The notes: generated by a model not told the origin, from the sequence alone. A DNA stretch of 64,000 nt from Trichormus sp. NMC-1 (GCF_001858025.1 NZ_LZQD01000001.1:1507151-1571150); one strand, 5' to 3'; shown: positions 19,650-29,138, numbered from the stretch's first letter. Program-made: numbers and translations.

Positions 19650-19910
19650 GTGTACGCTGCACAACAAGGACAGGCGAATTTTTCCGCCCCAAAAAACCAT
19701 CCGCCTTTGGTTGATCCCACTGTCATCAAAGCGGCAGGTCACATTTACTATACATACTGTGAGGTACATCCCGAAATCGTTGGACAACCTTCAGGAGTAG
19801 CAATTAGTCGCGTAACTTATCGGGGTAAGGTGATTTTCACTCAACACCCAGTGTTGTTACCGCAAGAATGTTTTGTGCCGTTAAATCAAATTGAATCCTA
19901 TATGTATTAG
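19650..19910 (+). CDS. Small conserved cyanobacterial protein, 86 aa
   Basis: Soluble protein starting at GTG (MYAAQQGQANFSAPKNHPP). The body (AAGHIYYTYCEVHPEIVG, GVAISRVTYRGKVIFTQHPV, FVPLNQIESYMY) reads like a compact alpha/beta domain and has good codon use. I believe it is a conserved cyanobacterial family, but I cannot assign a function. It is 92 bp downstream of leuB on the same strand and could be cotranscribed. Confidence 0.65.
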   Translation: MYAAQQGQANFSAPKNHPPLVDPTVIKAAGHIYYTYCEVHPEIVGQPSGVAISRVTYRGKVIFTQHPVLLPQECFVPLNQIESYMY

Positions 19911-19976
19911 TGACAGGGAACAGGGAACTCTTAACAGGGAACAGGGGAGAAATGAATTCAAAATTCAAGAATTTCT

Positions 19977-20015
19977 GCCTATTGCCTATTGCCTATTGCC
20001 TATTGCCTATTGCCT
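19977..20015 (+). repeat. Heptamer tandem repeat (GCCTATT, 5.6 copies)
   Basis: STRR-type heptameric array typical of Nostocales genomes, in the gap before the prepilin peptidase gene. Confidence 0.95.
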
Positions 20016-20044
20016 TTTTCCACTGATAACTGGTAACTAATTAT

Positions 20045-20866
20045 ATGGACATTTTGATTGTCGTCCCTGCGAGTATCATTGTCTTTGCTTTGGGTACATC
20101 TATTGGTAGCTTTATCAATGTTGTGGTTTATCGACTACCTTCTGGATTATCGGTGCTTTGGCCGCCTTCTCGTTGTCCTCAATGCTTAAATAGACTCAAA
20201 GCTCACGATAATGTACCAGTGTTGGGCTGGTTGTGGTTAAAAGGGCGATGTCGTTATTGTAAAAACAAGATTTCTCCCCGTTATCCTGTGGTAGAAGCAT
20301 TAACAGGCATAATCTTTTTGATAACATTTTGGGTTTTTCAATTTTCGATTTGGACAATAGGTTATTGGGCTTTTTGTAGTTGGTTATTAGCCCTATCGCT
20401 TATAGATTTAGATACGATGACTTTGCCAAATCCACTTACTCAGTCAGGTTTGATTTTGGGAATAGTTTTTCAAATGGCTGTTGGTTTGTTATCAGCAGCT
20501 AACTGGGTGGGACTGGTAAATCACTTGATAGCAGCCGTAGCTGGTGCGGTAATTGGCTTATGGCTATTTGATGGAATTTCAATTTTGGGTTCTCTAGCTT
20601 TTGGTAAAGCTGTTATGGGTGCAGGTGATGCTAAATTAGCAGCGATGATGGGAGCTTGGTTAGGTTGGAGATATTTACTGATAGCGAGTTTCATGGCTTG
20701 CACCTTGGGAGTATTGATAGGTGGAGGGGCAATTATGCTGTCACGTCATAAAATGGGACAAAAGATGCCTTTTGGACCTTTCTTAGCTTTGGGTGCTGTC
20801 ATGACTGTGTTTAGCGGCCAAGCAATTTTGTCTAACTATCTACGGTTATTTGTGCCTGGATATTAA
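20045..20866 (+). CDS. pilD: Prepilin peptidase / N-methyltransferase (PilD)
   Basis: Inner-membrane aspartic protease that cleaves and N-methylates type IV prepilin-like proteins, 273 residues. The cytoplasmic loop has the zinc pair of CxxC motifs (CPQCLNRL near 41 and CRYCKNKISP near 75) between YRLPSGLSVLWPPSRC and the second helix. Catalytic Asp residues are in LSLIDLDTMTLPNPLT and in the GxGD motif MGAGDAKLAAM. Eight or so hydrophobic segments follow the family topology. No pilin genes are adjacent. Confidence 0.94.
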   Translation: MDILIVVPASIIVFALGTSIGSFINVVVYRLPSGLSVLWPPSRCPQCLNRLKAHDNVPVLGWLWLKGRCRYCKNKISPRYPVVEALTGIIFLITFWVFQFSIWTIGYWAFCSWLLALSLIDLDTMTLPNPLTQSGLILGIVFQMAVGLLSAANWVGLVNHLIAAVAGAVIGLWLFDGISILGSLAFGKAVMGAGDAKLAAMMGAWLGWRYLLIASFMACTLGVLIGGGAIMLSRHKMGQKMPFGPFLALGAVMTVFSGQAILSNYLRLFVPGY

Positions 20867-21391
20867 AATGTAGGAAAGAAAGTTAAAATTCAAAATTCAA
20901 AATTCAACCTATTGCTGACAGCAGGCTACCGCAAACAAAATTCAATAACAAAATTTAAATGTCTTTTTTTCTCTTTCTTTACCTATTAACCCATGACCAG
21001 ATGATCAGACACCTATATCCTCCATGAATGTCACCTCCATTACTCACTTGGCACTTGATATTTTGGTACAATTAGTCTGTGACTTGCATTAACCTCAAAT
21101 AAAAAGATGCAGTTGGCAAATTACAAACTACGCTGACATTTAAGTATTCTCTGACAGCAGGAACAGACTGGTATTGGCATCATTATTTTTGTTAAGCTGG
21201 CAACCAAAAGACTCTGACATCAGGTTTAAATTGCTGAGAATCTTAATTAGATGATTTACTCAAGCCAAAAAATCATCAATCTAAAAATCTACAAATTTTC
21301 AATCCTACTCTACTAGTGGGAATGGTCAATTCAAATCAAAAAAATAGATTGACCTGTTTTTGACCTCATACACAGTTAGCATAAAATAAAA
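20867..21391. other. 525-bp intergenic region upstream of accD
   Basis: Contains AAAATTCAAAATTCAAAATTC repeats at about 20885-20906 and no credible gene. The accD promoter and leader should lie in the right half; no clear -35/-10 pair stands out. Confidence 0.4.
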
Positions 21392-22342
21392 ATGGCAAAC
21401 AACGAAGAATCACGCGGTTTAAAGTCTCTATTTGATTGGTTTGCTAATCGCCGTAAACCTGGCTCTAGCAGTCTAGAACGCCAAGAACGAGAAATTGCAG
21501 ATGGGCTATGGCATAAATGCCCTAAATGTGGTGTTTTAACTTATGCCAAAGACTTAAAAGCCAATCAAATGGTCTGTGTGGAATGTGGTCATCATAATCG
21601 GGTAGATAGCGATGAGCGTATCCGTCAATTGATAGATGCAAATACATGGAAACCACTAGATGAGCATTTACGCCCTACTGATCCTTTACAATTTAAAGAT
21701 CGTAAACCCTACAGCGATCGCTTGCGGGAAACTCAAGAAAAAATCGGTTTAATAGATGCAGTCAAAACCGGCTTAGGCCAAATCAACGGTTTACCCCTTG
21801 CTTTAGGAGTCATGGACTTCCGGTTTATGGGTGGTAGCATGGGTTCTGTTGTCGGGGAAAAACTCACCCGCTTAATCGAACAAGCCACTCAACGCCGTTA
21901 TCCTGTAGTTATCATCTGCACTTCCGGGGGTGCGAGAATGCAAGAAGGAATGCTTTCCTTAATGCAAATGGCGAAAATCTCCGCAGCATTACAACGCCAT
22001 CAAGATGCCCGTTTATTATACATTCCCGTTTTAGCAAATCCCACCACAGGCGGCGTGACGGCTAGTTTTGCTATGTTAGGTGATCTAATTATCGCCGAAC
22101 CAAAAGCTACTATTGGTTTTGCGGGAAGACGAGTAATTGAGCAAACCTTACGGGAAAAACTACCCGAAGATTTCCAAACTGCTGAAGATTTGCTCAAGCA
22201 TGGTTTTGTTGATGATATCGTCCCCCGTACTCAGTTAAAAAATACATTGGCACAGCTAATTGCTTTGCACCAACCTCTACCAACTGCACCCAATATGGTT
22301 TTGTGGGAAAGTATGAGTTTGAGTTCTACCAGTGTCGAGTAA
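21392..22342 (+). CDS. accD: Acetyl-CoA carboxylase carboxyltransferase subunit beta
   Basis: Beta subunit of the carboxyltransferase that makes malonyl-CoA for fatty acid synthesis, 316 residues. The N-terminal zinc ribbon has CPKC near residue 46 and CVEC near 65. The crotonase-like core follows, with [18 protein letters not shown], the oxyanion loop [21 protein letters not shown], and [17 protein letters not shown]. The C-terminus ends in a short Ser-rich tail. The stop is followed by a G-rich tandem repeat. It is monocistronic here; accA is not in the window. Confidence 0.96.
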   Translation: MANNEESRGLKSLFDWFANRRKPGSSSLERQEREIADGLWHKCPKCGVLTYAKDLKANQMVCVECGHHNRVDSDERIRQLIDANTWKPLDEHLRPTDPLQFKDRKPYSDRLRETQEKIGLIDAVKTGLGQINGLPLALGVMDFRFMGGSMGSVVGEKLTRLIEQATQRRYPVVIICTSGGARMQEGMLSLMQMAKISAALQRHQDARLLYIPVLANPTTGGVTASFAMLGDLIIAEPKATIGFAGRRVIEQTLREKLPEDFQTAEDLLKHGFVDDIVPRTQLKNTLAQLIALHQPLPTAPNMVLWESMSLSSTSVE

Positions 22343-22359
22343 GGGATTGGGGGATGGGG

Positions 22360-22447
22360 AAGAAGAGGACGCGGTGACGCGGAGATGGGGAAGAAGAGGA
22401 CGCGGAGACACGGGGACGCGGGGACGCGGGGACGCGGAGATGGGGAA
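22360..22447 (+). repeat. G-rich tandem repeats (GGGACGCGG units)
   Basis: Imperfect direct repeats of GAAGAGGACGCGG, GGGACGCGG and GGAGATGGGGAA. Related sequence on the other strand occurs at 62701-62720 and 63157-63176. Confidence 0.8.
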
Positions 22448-22510
22448 AAATAATATCTACTGTACCCTGCACCCTGCCCCCTGCCTATTTATTCCCTATT
22501 CCCTATTCCC

Positions 22511-22545
22511 TGTCACCTGTCACCTGTCACCTGTCACCTGTCACC
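22511..22545 (+). repeat. Heptamer tandem repeat (TGTCACC, 5 copies)
   Basis: STRR-type array. On the minus strand its left part encodes the last residues (GDR) and stop of the MFS transporter gene, so copy-number change would alter that C-terminus. Confidence 0.95.
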
Positions 22546-23976
22546 TCTTCCCTGTTCTTTGACAAAAATCAGCGGTATCAATGCTGCTAGTCGGCAAATA
22601 CTAGAAAGGGCAAATAACCCTAGTAAACCGCCAAAGTGGGGAGATTGGGCGATAAAACCGCCAATGGTTGTCCCTAATGCACCAGTTACTCCAGCAATAG
22701 CAGCTGCGATCGCAAAATAAATAGACTGATTTCTGACTGGGGTAATACCAATCTGCATATTGTTATTACATAAATCAACCGCTGTCCCAGTACCACCGAT
22801 AAAAATATATAACAGTGGTAGCCACAGCCAAACATCTAAATTACTATTACCAATTCCAAACCATAGCAAAGGCGTAACAGCAACAATAATCCCTACAAAT
22901 ATCAAAATTGGGCGATTTCCCACTTTATCTGCTAACTTACCCCACAGCACAACCATTAGCAAATTTGCCCCGGCTTGCAGACTGCTGTAAATCGTCACCC
23001 AACCTACATCTATATTCAAAGTTTCTAGCAGATAGAGATTAACAAAAGGAGCGCAGAGATTAAAAGCCAGCATCCATAAACTGAAATACAGTATAAAAAT
23101 CCAAAAATTAGAGTTTTTACCGATATTGTAGGGGTTGAGCATCGCTAAACCCTTACCCGCTTGGTTTTGGGAAATTGATACTGAATCACTTATTTCGCCC
23201 AATTCATTCTTGCTGCTTACAGAAGCATCAACTATATAGGTATTTTGTAATTGAGGATTAACATCAATTTTGAAATACTGACATCCTAAACTAACTAACC
23301 CAAACAAAATTCCTACAAACAACACTACTCCATAACCTTTAAGAGTTCCCCCATACCAATGGGATACAGCAAAACCTGCTAAAGGTACAGACAACAAATT
23401 AGTTAAGCTGGTAGCACTATTGCGGATGCCAAAATACCTACCGCGCAACCGTCGAGGAACAATTATTGCTAACCAACTCATCCAAGATGCACTTCCCAAT
23501 CCGCCGCAAAGATGACTAAAAAAAACTATAAATAGAGTTAATATCACCAACTGAGAGGAATTGATAACTCCCCAACCTGCACCGATAATACCAATTACCA
23601 GAATTAGCCACAATAGCCGAGAAATCCCATAAACGAGCATGGAATACTGAAAGCGGCTAGTAGTCCGTTCTGAGATATAAGCACCTAACGGCTGAATCAG
23701 ATTCACCAGCATGGGAATTGAGGAAAGCATCCCAAAAACTACTGGACTAGCATCCAATTCCACCAAAAATTTACTAAGTAAAATTCCTCCAGTAGTAATA
23801 GAAAAAATTGTTGCGAAAATAGCATCTAAAGTAGATGCTTTTAAACTGGTACGAATCGCATTCTTAGGAAAACGAGAGCTAGATGGAGATTGAGAAGATA
23901 GGACTGTTGTTAATGAATCAATCGGAGCAATTTCCAGATTTAAAGATGCAATTGTTTCAACTTGAACAGAGTCCAT
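22534..23976 (-). CDS. Major facilitator superfamily transporter, 480 aa
   Basis: Twelve hydrophobic segments in two bundles joined by a polar loop (about residues 235-275, with SVSSKNELGEISDSVSISQ). The A-loop-like motif GAYISERTTSRFQYSML after helix 2 and GKLADKVGNRPILIFVG in the second half are MFS hallmarks. Family level only: it resembles cyanobacterial MFS proteins of unknown substrate. The C-terminal residues are encoded by the heptamer array at 22511-22545. Starting at 23976 gives a 50-residue hydrophilic N-terminus, and a later start cannot be excluded. Confidence 0.8.
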   Translation of the reverse strand: MDSVQVETIASLNLEIAPIDSLTTVLSSQSPSSSRFPKNAIRTSLKASTLDAIFATIFSITTGGILLSKFLVELDASPVVFGMLSSIPMLVNLIQPLGAYISERTTSRFQYSMLVYGISRLLWLILVIGIIGAGWGVINSSQLVILTLFIVFFSHLCGGLGSASWMSWLAIIVPRRLRGRYFGIRNSATSLTNLLSVPLAGFAVSHWYGGTLKGYGVVLFVGILFGLVSLGCQYFKIDVNPQLQNTYIVDASVSSKNELGEISDSVSISQNQAGKGLAMLNPYNIGKNSNFWIFILYFSLWMLAFNLCAPFVNLYLLETLNIDVGWVTIYSSLQAGANLLMVVLWGKLADKVGNRPILIFVGIIVAVTPLLWFGIGNSNLDVWLWLPLLYIFIGGTGTAVDLCNNNMQIGITPVRNQSIYFAIAAAIAGVTGALGTTIGGFIAQSPHFGGLLGLFALSSICRLAALIPLIFVKEQGRGDR

Positions 23977-24133
23977 AAGTAATCGTCTATCAGTGACGAA
24001 ATTAGAAAAATTTCAGTTCATCATAATTGTTTGTTATTCTATCTACCATTTCTCAACAAAACTTTATCTTACTTAAATATCTATCCCTAGTTACAGAAGC
24101 TATAAGTAAGGTGATAAAGACTTTTATTTATTT

Positions 24134-25378
24134 GTGAACAAAAGCAAGTGGTTATATTTTTGGGGTTGGGTAATAGCTGTGAATATCATCATTCTTAGCT
24201 GCCACAATTTACCACCCAGTACATCATCAGTCAGTATTAAACTCAGTGGTTGGGGAGGTTCTCCTATAGAGCAAAAACTTCTCAAACAGGTATTAAAAGA
24301 CTTTGAAGCAAAACATCCAACTATCAAAGTTAAATATGAGGTAATTTCTGATCAATACATGGATGTAATTAAAACCCGCTTAATTGGAGAAGCAGCACCA
24401 GATGTATTTTATCTTGATGCCTTGGAAGCTCCTTTTTTAATGAGTCAGAATGTTTTAGAACCTCTAGATAGTTACATCCAACCAGAATTTGATTTAGCAG
24501 ATTTTGAAGACAATTTACTTAATAGTTTTAAATACCAAAACCATATTTATGGATTTCCGAAAGATTATTCTACTTTGGTTTTATTTTATAACAAAAAATC
24601 ATTCAATAACGTAGGTTTTAAAAGTCCCCCAACTACTTGGGATGAATTACGCCGCTATTCTCGAAAATTAACAGGTAAAGTTAATAAATATGGCTTTGGT
24701 GAAAGTCCAGAATTAGCACGCCAGGCTTATAAAATTCCAGCTTATGGTGGTAAAATAGTTGATAAAAACGGTTATGCTGCTTTTGCAAGTGAAGCCGGTT
24801 TAAAAGGTTTAAATTTGGTGATTGACCAATATCAAAAAGACATAACTTCAGCCCTTAAATCTGATGTTGGTGCTAGTTCTGGTAGTGATATGTTTGGTCA
24901 AGGTAAAGTGTCAATGGTAATAGAAGGAAATTGGGCAATTCCTTATCTTCAAGAAACCTTCCCGCAGATAGATTTTGCTACCGCAGAAGTTCCTAAAATT
25001 AATAACAAAAAAGGCACTATGGTTTTTACTGTTGCCTATGTGATGAATAAGCAAACAAAGCATAAACAAGCCGCTTGGGAATTAATTTCTTACCTCACCG
25101 GTAAAGAAGGGATGAAAAAATGGACAGGTACAGGTTTCGCTTTACCAACTCGTAAATCTGTAGCGGAGAGTTTGGGTTATGATAAAGATCCTTTAAGGTC
25201 TGCTTTAGTAGCGGGTGTTGATTATGCTACACCTTGGCAAGTAGGGAAATATCCAGCAGCAATTGTTAATAATTTTGATAATCAGTTTATTAGTGCTTTG
25301 TTGGGGGAACAATCATTAAATCAGGCGCTGTTAAAGGCGCAAAATAACGCTAATCAGCAGATTAAAATGATGGAGTAG
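24134..25378 (+). CDS. ABC transporter sugar-binding lipoprotein
   Basis: Extracytoplasmic solute-binding protein of the maltose/glycerol-phosphate type (family 1), 414 residues. The GTG-started N-terminus has a hydrophobic segment ending IIILSCHN, a lipobox that would anchor the protein after cleavage before Cys. The fold is typical: KLSGWGGSPIEQKLLKQV at the start, DVFYLDALEAPFLMS, GFPKDYSTLVLFYNKKSF, and a late AAWELISYLTGKEGMKKW. The matching permeases lie 1.2 kb downstream, past an island of gene fragments. There is no ATPase gene nearby, so it probably shares an MsmK-like ATPase encoded elsewhere. Confidence 0.9.
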   Translation: MNKSKWLYFWGWVIAVNIIILSCHNLPPSTSSVSIKLSGWGGSPIEQKLLKQVLKDFEAKHPTIKVKYEVISDQYMDVIKTRLIGEAAPDVFYLDALEAPFLMSQNVLEPLDSYIQPEFDLADFEDNLLNSFKYQNHIYGFPKDYSTLVLFYNKKSFNNVGFKSPPTTWDELRRYSRKLTGKVNKYGFGESPELARQAYKIPAYGGKIVDKNGYAAFASEAGLKGLNLVIDQYQKDITSALKSDVGASSGSDMFGQGKVSMVIEGNWAIPYLQETFPQIDFATAEVPKINNKKGTMVFTVAYVMNKQTKHKQAAWELISYLTGKEGMKKWTGTGFALPTRKSVAESLGYDKDPLRSALVAGVDYATPWQVGKYPAAIVNNFDNQFISALLGEQSLNQALLKAQNNANQQIKMME

Positions 25379-25441
25379 TAGGTTGGGTTGTTCGCGTTAG
25401 CGTTGCGAAGCAATTGAACGAAACCCAACATTTTTAAGAAC

Positions 25442-25699
25442 TCAATCTTGCAAATTCTCACGCTTAATAAGCTTAGGCTTAGGAATCGATTTAGAGATTT
25501 CAACATTTTTTGCGGGAATCTTCAAATCTTCAACTGCTTCAGCAATTATCTGTACTTGCATTGGTGTTAAGCAATCAGCAGAACTTACTATCATTTGTAG
25601 CAGTGCAGGGATACCTTGCAAAACTGGAACTGAGCAATCATGACATAATACGGTTTTTCTCTCGTTTATCTCGTTCCCAGGTTCTACCTGGGAATGCAA
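25442..25699 (-). CDS. Possible small protein or gene remnant
   Basis: An 85-codon frame whose first 15 residues come from the palindromic repeat at 25661-25720. The rest (KTVLCHDCSVPVLQG, then LLQMIVSSADCLTPMQVQ, IPKPKLIKRENLQD) has plausible composition and a CxxC. I do not recognise it. Its position inside a group of broken genes makes a remnant with a repeat-derived start more likely than an intact gene. Confidence 0.25.
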   Translation of the reverse strand: MHSQVEPGNEINERKTVLCHDCSVPVLQGIPALLQMIVSSADCLTPMQVQIIAEAVEDLKIPAKNVEISKSIPKPKLIKRENLQD

Positions 25700-25720
25700 T
25701 TTAGAAGGCTCTGCCTTCTG
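25661..25720 (-). repeat. GGGAACGAG-family palindromic repeat (inverted copy)
   Basis: CTCGTTCCCAGG...CCTGGGAATGC and AGAAGGCTCTGCCTTCT hairpins, in the opposite orientation to the copy at 26544-26604. It directly abuts the truncated ferredoxin-like gene. Confidence 0.75.
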
Positions 25721-25736
25721 TTATTATGTAAAAGAG

Positions 25737-25853
25737 ATGGTTTGGTATTGCGGAGTTAAACCTCAAGAAGTACCGCGACTGGTAGAACAACATTTATTAG
25801 GTGGTAAAAAAGTTAAATATATGCTTTATTATCGGTTTCATCCCCAGGGATAA
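25737..25853 (+). pseudogene. 3' fragment of a (2Fe-2S) thioredoxin-like ferredoxin gene
   Basis: The 38 codons to the stop at 25853 read MVWYCGVKPQEVPRLVEQHL, GGKKVKYMLYYRFHPQG. This is the characteristic C-terminus of the cyanobacterial (2Fe-2S) ferredoxin-domain family (consensus of the type VWY..V.P.EVP.VV..HL.GG). The Fe-S cysteines and everything N-terminal are absent; upstream sequence is a palindromic repeat. It is therefore a decayed fragment. The family match is from memory of the motif. Confidence 0.6.
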
Positions 25854-25917
25854 AGCTAACTGAAAATATATAAATTCTGTAATTTGGTGCAAATAAAGCG
25901 AGGGAATAAATGGATAT

Positions 25918-26472
25918 TCAACAGCTAGGACTATCAACAATTTCAATCCCCTTTTCTAGTAAAGTTAAAGGATACTCAACAACTGCATAATCAACATCAG
26001 GAAATGCTTGTTTTTGTTCCTGTTCTAACTTCTTCGCTTCTGCCGGATCAATGGTATATTTATATTTAAAGGTTTGAAAGTCTAGCTGTTGCGGACTTTT
26101 GCCATCATTGAAATGAATAGTAACTTTCTTTTCTGCTCCATAGCGTAAAATTGTTAATACTGCTGTGCAGGGATTTACGTCACTGGGTAATAAATTCTCA
26201 CCAATTAAAGCATTGAGAAACGTACTTTTACCCCGTTTCATATCGCCTAAAACCAACAGCCGAAAGACACCATTTCTGAGATTTTTACTAGCGGCTGTAA
26301 TGTCTTCAATATCTCTGATTAAACTTAACTTACCAGAAGAAGTATCTCCAGCTAATTCGGCTTGATTAATAGTATCGGCGATTCTACTTAAACAAATAGA
26401 AATCTCAGATCGAACTTGAGAAACCCGTTCTAAATCATTGATAAATTGGTCAGTTCCAACTTGATAATTCAT
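25918..26472 (-). pseudogene. 5' fragment of a bacterial dynamin-like GTPase gene
   Basis: 184 codons with an N-terminal helical region, a G1 P-loop GDMKRGKSTFLNALIG near residue 77, and the G2 Thr in NPCTAVLTILRYG. The frame stops right inside G3: GIEIVDSPSC and stop, where the family continues DxPG followed by some 500 more residues. The GTPase domain is thus cut in half, and G4, middle and membrane-binding parts are missing. Product predicted non-functional. Its truncated 3' end faces the ferredoxin fragment, 64 bp away. Confidence 0.8.
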
Positions 26473-26543
26473 GGTGATCTATTACCATCTAAAACCGCAA
26501 ATTGTTGTAACACTTCTGTGATACTGAAGACGACTTTTGAACA

Positions 26544-26604
26544 GGAGGTAGAACCTCGCAGAAGGCATTCCCTGTCAGAGACTGGGAACGAGATAAACGA
26601 GATA
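26544..26604 (+). repeat. GGGAACGAG-family palindromic repeat
   Basis: GGAGGTAGAACCTC, AGAAGGCATTCCC and ACTGGGAACGAGATAAACGAG, in inverse orientation to 25661-25720. It ends just ahead of the permease start and produces the false N-terminal extension of that frame. Confidence 0.75.
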
Positions 26605-26622
26605 AATTATCGAGGTTTATTT

Positions 26623-27531
26623 GTGTTTCCTATCAATAGACAACGCAGAAACCAAAGCTGGAAAATTACAGAAAACCTAACCGGGTATCTTTTCATGATG
26701 CCCACAATTCTCGTTTTAGGCACATTTGTAGTTTTACCAATTCTCTATGCTGTCTTTCTTTCTCTCCACAAAGTCCAACTTTTAGGCAATATTGATTATA
26801 AATTTATTGGCTTTCGCAATTTCACCCGTTTGAGAGAAGATGAACAGGTTTGGATTGCGTTAAAAAACACAGCAGAATATGTTGCTATTGTTGTCCCCAG
26901 TCAAACTATTTTAGCTTTAATTTTAGCTGTAACTTTAAATTCTGGTATTCGTGGTAAAAGCTGGTGGCGTATCCTTTATTTTTTACCCACAGTCACATCT
27001 TCTGCGGTGTTAACACTCATCTTCATGTGGATTTATAACACCGATGGTTTACTAAATGATTTTCTTGCTTTTGTTGGACTACCTAAATATAACTGGTTAG
27101 GAGATCCAGCAGTGGCTTTAAAAGGCATTATGATTATGAATATTTGGTCAACTGCGCCTTTTTACATGGTGATTTATTTAGCAGCTTTACAAGATATTCC
27201 CCAAACACTTTTTGAAGCAGCAGAATTAGATGGCGCGAATTGGTGGGAAAGGTTTGTTTACATTACTCTTCCCTGGCTGCAACCTGTAACTTTTTTTGTG
27301 GTGACAGTGGGGATAATTGGCACTTTTCAATTATTTGATCAATCTTACATTTTCTCAGGTGGAACTGGTGGACCGAATAACGCTACATTGACAGTCGTAT
27401 TGCTAATTTATCAAGCTGTATTTAGAAATTTACAATTAGGATATGCATCTGCGATCGCATTTTTACTCGCAGCAATCATCATTATCATGACTGTGATTCA
27501 GCGGAGAGTCTTCGGAGGTGACAGGATTTGA
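26623..27531 (+). CDS. Sugar ABC transporter permease (MalF/UgpA type)
   Basis: First inner-membrane subunit of the importer, about 302 residues with six hydrophobic segments starting TGYLFMMPTILVLGTFVV. The permease EAA motif is EAAELDGANWWERFVYITLP near residue 205, the docking site for the ATPase. A longer frame exists to 26446, but its first 59 codons are repeat-derived. The GTG at 26623 has GAGG seven bases upstream. The stop overlaps the next permease start (TTGA), so the two are coupled. Confidence 0.9.
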   Translation: MFPINRQRRNQSWKITENLTGYLFMMPTILVLGTFVVLPILYAVFLSLHKVQLLGNIDYKFIGFRNFTRLREDEQVWIALKNTAEYVAIVVPSQTILALILAVTLNSGIRGKSWWRILYFLPTVTSSAVLTLIFMWIYNTDGLLNDFLAFVGLPKYNWLGDPAVALKGIMIMNIWSTAPFYMVIYLAALQDIPQTLFEAAELDGANWWERFVYITLPWLQPVTFFVVTVGIIGTFQLFDQSYIFSGGTGGPNNATLTVVLLIYQAVFRNLQLGYASAIAFLLAAIIIIMTVIQRRVFGGDRI

Positions 27532-28364
27532 CTCATATCTCTCGCTTTCCCTATCTCAAAATCCTCTTATACCTCTTTTTGTCAATTTATGCCCTAATCA
27601 CCCTGATTCCCTTCCTCTGGGCGCTTTCAGCATCATTTAAGCCGCTGTCAGAAATTATCAGTGGTGAACCAAATTTCATCCCCCAGAATTTTACTCTCGA
27701 TAACTACAAACAAATCTTTTTCCAAGAACCGCTGTTTGGGCGCTGGTTATTTAATAGTATAGCGATCGCACTCAGTGTCACGCTTTTAAACTTACTCTTA
27801 AATTCAATGGCTGGTTACGCCTTAGCTAGACTGCGATTCGTCGGTAAAAGTTTTTGGTTTTTCCTGATTTTGGCAGTTTTAGCAGTACCAGCACAAATTA
27901 CCCTAATTCCCACATTCTTGATTTTAAAAGCGATAGGTTGGCTCAATTCTTATCAAGGCATGATTGTGCCTAGTATGGTAAACGCCACTTTCATCTTTAT
28001 GATGCGGCAGTTTTTTGTTAATTTTCCTAAAGATTTAGAAGAAGCAGCACAACTTGATGGCTTAAACACCTGGGAAATTTTCCGAGATATTGTTTTACCT
28101 CTGGCAAAACCAGCACTAGCAGCACAAGCAGTTTTTGTGTTTATGGGCAGTTGGAATAATTTTATCCTGCCTCTGGTGATACTCTTTGACCCAGAAATGT
28201 TTACTTTACCTCTGGGGCTAAACACCTTTAAAGGGCAATATATCAGCTATTGGAATTACATCATGGCTGCTTCTATGGTTTTTACCCTTCCAGCTTTAGG
28301 TATTTACGCCTTTTTCAACCGCTATTTTATTCAAAGTGTGACCTTTACAGGGGGAAAAGGTTAA
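27528..28364 (+). CDS. Sugar ABC transporter permease (MalG/UgpE type)
   Basis: Second permease, 278 residues and six hydrophobic segments, with EAAQLDGLNTWEIFRDIVLP as EAA loop near residue 170. It begins at TTG overlapping the upstream stop by 4 bp, with GGAGGTG seven bases ahead, which decides the start. The C-terminus ends RYFIQSVTFTGGKG, typical of MalG-like proteins. Together with the upstream permease and the lipoprotein at 24134 it forms a carbohydrate importer without its own ATPase gene. Confidence 0.92.
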   Translation: MTHISRFPYLKILLYLFLSIYALITLIPFLWALSASFKPLSEIISGEPNFIPQNFTLDNYKQIFFQEPLFGRWLFNSIAIALSVTLLNLLLNSMAGYALARLRFVGKSFWFFLILAVLAVPAQITLIPTFLILKAIGWLNSYQGMIVPSMVNATFIFMMRQFFVNFPKDLEEAAQLDGLNTWEIFRDIVLPLAKPALAAQAVFVFMGSWNNFILPLVILFDPEMFTLPLGLNTFKGQYISYWNYIMAASMVFTLPALGIYAFFNRYFIQSVTFTGGKG

Positions 28365-28844
28365 GTGTAGGTAATTCTTAATTCTTAGAGGATGTTTGTA
28401 AAGTCTAAATTAATACTAAAATCGGCGATTATAAATCGCGGCTATACAGACAAAACCTGCCTACGCAGGTTAACAATCCTTGGTTTTTCATTAGTCCACG
28501 CATCCTTTATGCCGGGGAACCCGTCCACCGCACTGCCTCCTCCTGTACGGGCTCCCCGGCCGTTCGCCCCTCCTGACTCCTGACTCCTGAATTCTGCTGT
28601 AATTAGACATAGAGGTAAAAAGAATCTAGAGACGAGAATCCTTACCGATAGAACGTCTCTGCAAGGGTTCTGGATGACGCATATTTAATTTTGGATATGT
28701 TTAGCACTTAATTCTCTCCATTTCCCCATTTCCCCATCTTCCAAATCCCCAAATCAGAGTCCACCATATTTTGGCTGATAAATTGGACTCTTAACATGAT
28801 ATTGGTATTAGAGCGACTCAATCTCTATCTAAATAAAAAGCGTT
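28365..28844. repeat. Intergenic repeats with a strong inverted repeat at 28511-28560
   Basis: 28386-28405 is a diverged MITE end (TTAGAGGATGTTTGTAAAGT). 28511-28560 has GCCGGGGA-A-CCCGT pairing with ACGGG-C-TCCCCGGC around a pyrimidine-rich loop. 28571-28590 has tandem CTCCTGA units. The inverted repeat could stop transcription from the permease operon, although no T-run follows. No gene is seen. Confidence 0.6.
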
Positions 28845-29075
28845 ATGGGTTTTGCAAACCTGTGGAGTGCAGAGATAGCGAAATACCACGGAAACACTGT
28901 GGACAAGGAGTTTTCTCTGTTCAACCCAGTCTTAATTGCCTATAAACACCAAAAAACCCGTTTGGCGTTAGAGGATGTTAAGGCAATTATATGCCAAATA
29001 TTTTCGGCAATCCACTCAGCTGCTAAGTGGGTGATAATTGCTACTAGCAAAGAAAATTTAAAAGTCAGCAAGTAG
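28845..29075 (+). CDS. Doubtful small open frame upstream of psbV
   Basis: 76 codons (MGFANLWSAEIAKYHGNTVD...), no recognised motif and no clear ribosome site. Amphipathic stretches (ALEDVKAIICQIFSAIHSAA) make a real peptide possible. The region may equally be the psbV upstream region. Confidence 0.2.
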   Translation: MGFANLWSAEIAKYHGNTVDKEFSLFNPVLIAYKHQKTRLALEDVKAIICQIFSAIHSAAKWVIIATSKENLKVSK

Positions 29076-29138
29076 CAATATGGAGATTGAGGATCGCTGT
29101 CTTAGCTGTGTTGAACATCAAAATCTTTAAGGGGAAAT

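Noticed and set aside
19977-20015. Possible CRISPR-like array
   Set aside because: Units are 7 bp with no spacers; these are heptamer STRR repeats. No cas genes or spacer-repeat structure were seen anywhere in the window.
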